A stretch of 64,000 nucleotides of DNA, taken from assembly GCA_963930775.1 (NCBI GenBank), contig OZ005699.1, positions 4,795,501-4,859,500 of the forward strand. The letters run 5' to 3'. Below the pieces are notes generated by a model. The model saw only the letters and a program-made list of their open reading frames with translations, did no database searches and was not told the DNA's origin. A program made the translations under genes and the position numbers. This DNA is from Cliona cf. orientalis. Its lineage: Eukaryota; Porifera; Demospongiae; Clionaida; Clionaidae. Positions 55,101 through 58,100 of this stretch are shown in pieces (the first letter of the stretch is position 1; each line of letters opens with the position of its first letter).

Positions 55101-58100
55101 GATTTTGTATAGGGAAGGATAAAAAATTAAGCCAATTAAAAGAAGCCAATAAAAAGGGGAGTGCATGGGGGCATAATCGTGAGATTCTACATACAGTATA
55201 TCCATGATCCACTGTGTGTAGTACACTACAGTGGAATCCCTCCAATGCAGACACGTGCACCCTTACCTTGCAATACTTCTAGTACTAGGCCAGAGAATTG
55301 CAGTATCCTCATGTCTTTTCAGATTACCATATGGCTGGTAATTTTCGTGGGGTGCTAATTTTCGTTATTTTCGTGGTTGACTTGGCAGTCACGAAATTTT
55401 CCCACCCACGAAAATTAATGCCAACGGTGATATGGTACTACGTATGCGAGTCTATATGATGGACATGGCCACAAACATCATGGCAGCGCGGCCAACACTT
55501 TCCAGTGTTAACAAGCAACACTAACTTCGACACTAATAGTCTTCTATCTCATGCCTTTTGTCCAAGTCTCTGTAGGTATGGCTTAGTAATAAAGAAGATC
55601 GCGAGCGTGTGTATCGATTACATCATCGCTTATGCAGCAGTGCCACGCCCCTAGACTGGTTGCTGTCACGAAATTTAAAACCACGAAAATTAATTTTGAG
55701 AGCCTTTTCGGACTTTCCACGAAAATTACCGTATAGCGGGAAACTTTCGAGGGAGAAAACTTTCACGAATTTCGCGATTTTTCAGCCATCCGCGAAAGTT
55801 TTCTCCACGAAATTCTATGCATGCCACACCCATTATGCGACCAGTTTTAACATTCCGCGAAAGTTTTCTCCGCAAAATGCTCCTATCCTACCGATCCGCG
55901 AAAGTTTTCTCCCTCGAAAATTTCCCGCTATACAGTAGACCCCACGAAAATTACCCACCATACGGTATATTATCAATGTCGTGTGTGTGGCCTAGCACTA
56001 AAATCGATAATGTAATGTGACCCATGACCTCACAGTAAAGCACATGGAAGCTACCAACGTGAGATTAGAACTTCTAGCGCACTTGTAGTGCTCTATCTAG
56101 CACCTAGTTCTTCTTGCTGTTTGTTTAATAGTGATTTATTGTAATGCATTCACTATAAGTTTGAATGGGCAGCAATACCATTGGGGCTAAGCCAAAGTAT
56201 CCACTTTACGTAATAGCAAGGTATCTGCATTTCAGGGGCCCAGATTAGAGGAGTTCCACTGTACACTCTTTATTGTGTTTATTCTGCCGTCTGCATTCAA
56301 CCAGGAGCGCATAAATGTGCTCCTGGTTCAACTATGAAACACTTGTATATTGCTCATCAGAAAGAAGCTTCCAACTAGCACAAGTACGGGACCTCTGTTG
56401 GCAAATACCACCCTCACTGTTATCAGATTTTTTGGTTAGTACATATAAGTGATTTAGATGTATGATCTTCAAGTATTATGATTTATAATTAATGTTATAG
56501 GGAACTATATTCAAATGATGAATGTTCTTCGTACTATTGCATTTGATGTTGTTGAATGTCTGTCACAGCTATTTGACTATTACCTCTTTTCTGTAAGGCA
56601 ATATAATGTTATGATTAATTCTGAGCATTTATATAATTACCCCTTTGTATGCATTGTGCAGGTATATCAATTCTTTGCAGTTGATTTGGTTAGTATACCT
56701 TGCTTCAGCTTCACCAAAAGCTCTAGCAAAAGCAGTGGTGCATATACTATATTATATTATGTCTATATGTTTATAATATTCTTATAGCTTGATTCTACAA
56801 AAGATGATGAATTAAGTACCAAGTTGATAGTGACTCTTAAAAGGATCTCAGAAACCCTCATCAGTCAAGTTAGATTTATAAGATGATCATTACTATTACT
56901 GTAGATAATTTATACCACTGATGGATATAGCATCAGCATTTTTGCATGATTGTTATGTAGAGATTTATTATCAGTAACACTCGGCGTGTGTGCACGCAAG
57001 GGTGATTATAGTACTGTGTGTGTATGTATCTTTATATAGCCTGTTGTAATTAGTTACAGGCAGAATTTCCAACTACTATAATATATAGCTACTATACAGC
57101 TGTACTAAATTTTCATTATATAATACGTATCTCTCCCCAAATGAATTCAGGATCCGCTTGAAGTGGCAAATAGTGGTGAATTGAAAGTAATTATTATAAT
57201 GAACTGTGTGGACTGTCATTTGGCTTACGTGTATTTCCTTACATTGTACACAATGTAGGTTCCAGCACCTGCGGTCAATGCTGTTGTTGATCTTCATAAC
57301 CCTGACAGTTTATATGGTTTACGACATAGGATAGTTGCTGTCGAATCCCTGTGAGTTTTATATAATTGTTTACGCCACATGTACAGTCACGATTATATAT
57401 AATATTATTGTATTACTGAGCTTACCTTCCCTCATAATGTACTGGTAGCTAATGGATATCTCCTTTATTTGATCTACGTAGCTCGCATAAGCAGTATACT
57501 GTAGCTATCTTTCACTTTATGTTGCATGCATGGCTACTCACTGTCAAGCTAGCTGCCAAGCCATAGCTTCATCCCCAGGCCCTCTCTCTTAGCTTTTTAA
57601 AGTTGCACACTAAAATGGGTGGCATGCAATGTTGAAAAGCTTATCTCGTATCCAACACCCAGCACTATTATATTCACAGTAGATTGCGGTAAGGTTATAA
57701 TTATGTGATGAATGTGCGATATATATTGCTCTGAAGTGCATTTTGTAAGTATTTAATATGTATGCATTTGATTGCAGGGTTTTTTTAGCTGGACAGTTTG
57801 AATATTTAATGGTGTATTTGAAGAAGCTTGTGCCAGACTCAAAACAGAGCTTCCTGATGCAATTCCTCTCACATGTATATACCGTAATATTATTATGCTT
57901 AATTACCCCGCGCGCATGTGCAAGGGGTAAAGTAATCGCGGTCATGTCGTCATTGTTATCGTTTGCACAAAAATGCCATATCTCGAGATGTAGGCGTCAA
58001 AGCGACTCATAAGTACAATGAATCAATCAAATTTGGCGAAAAACTGGCTTCAGTGTGTGTCAAATCGAGGGATACAGTCCACGAGCATATCACAAATAGT

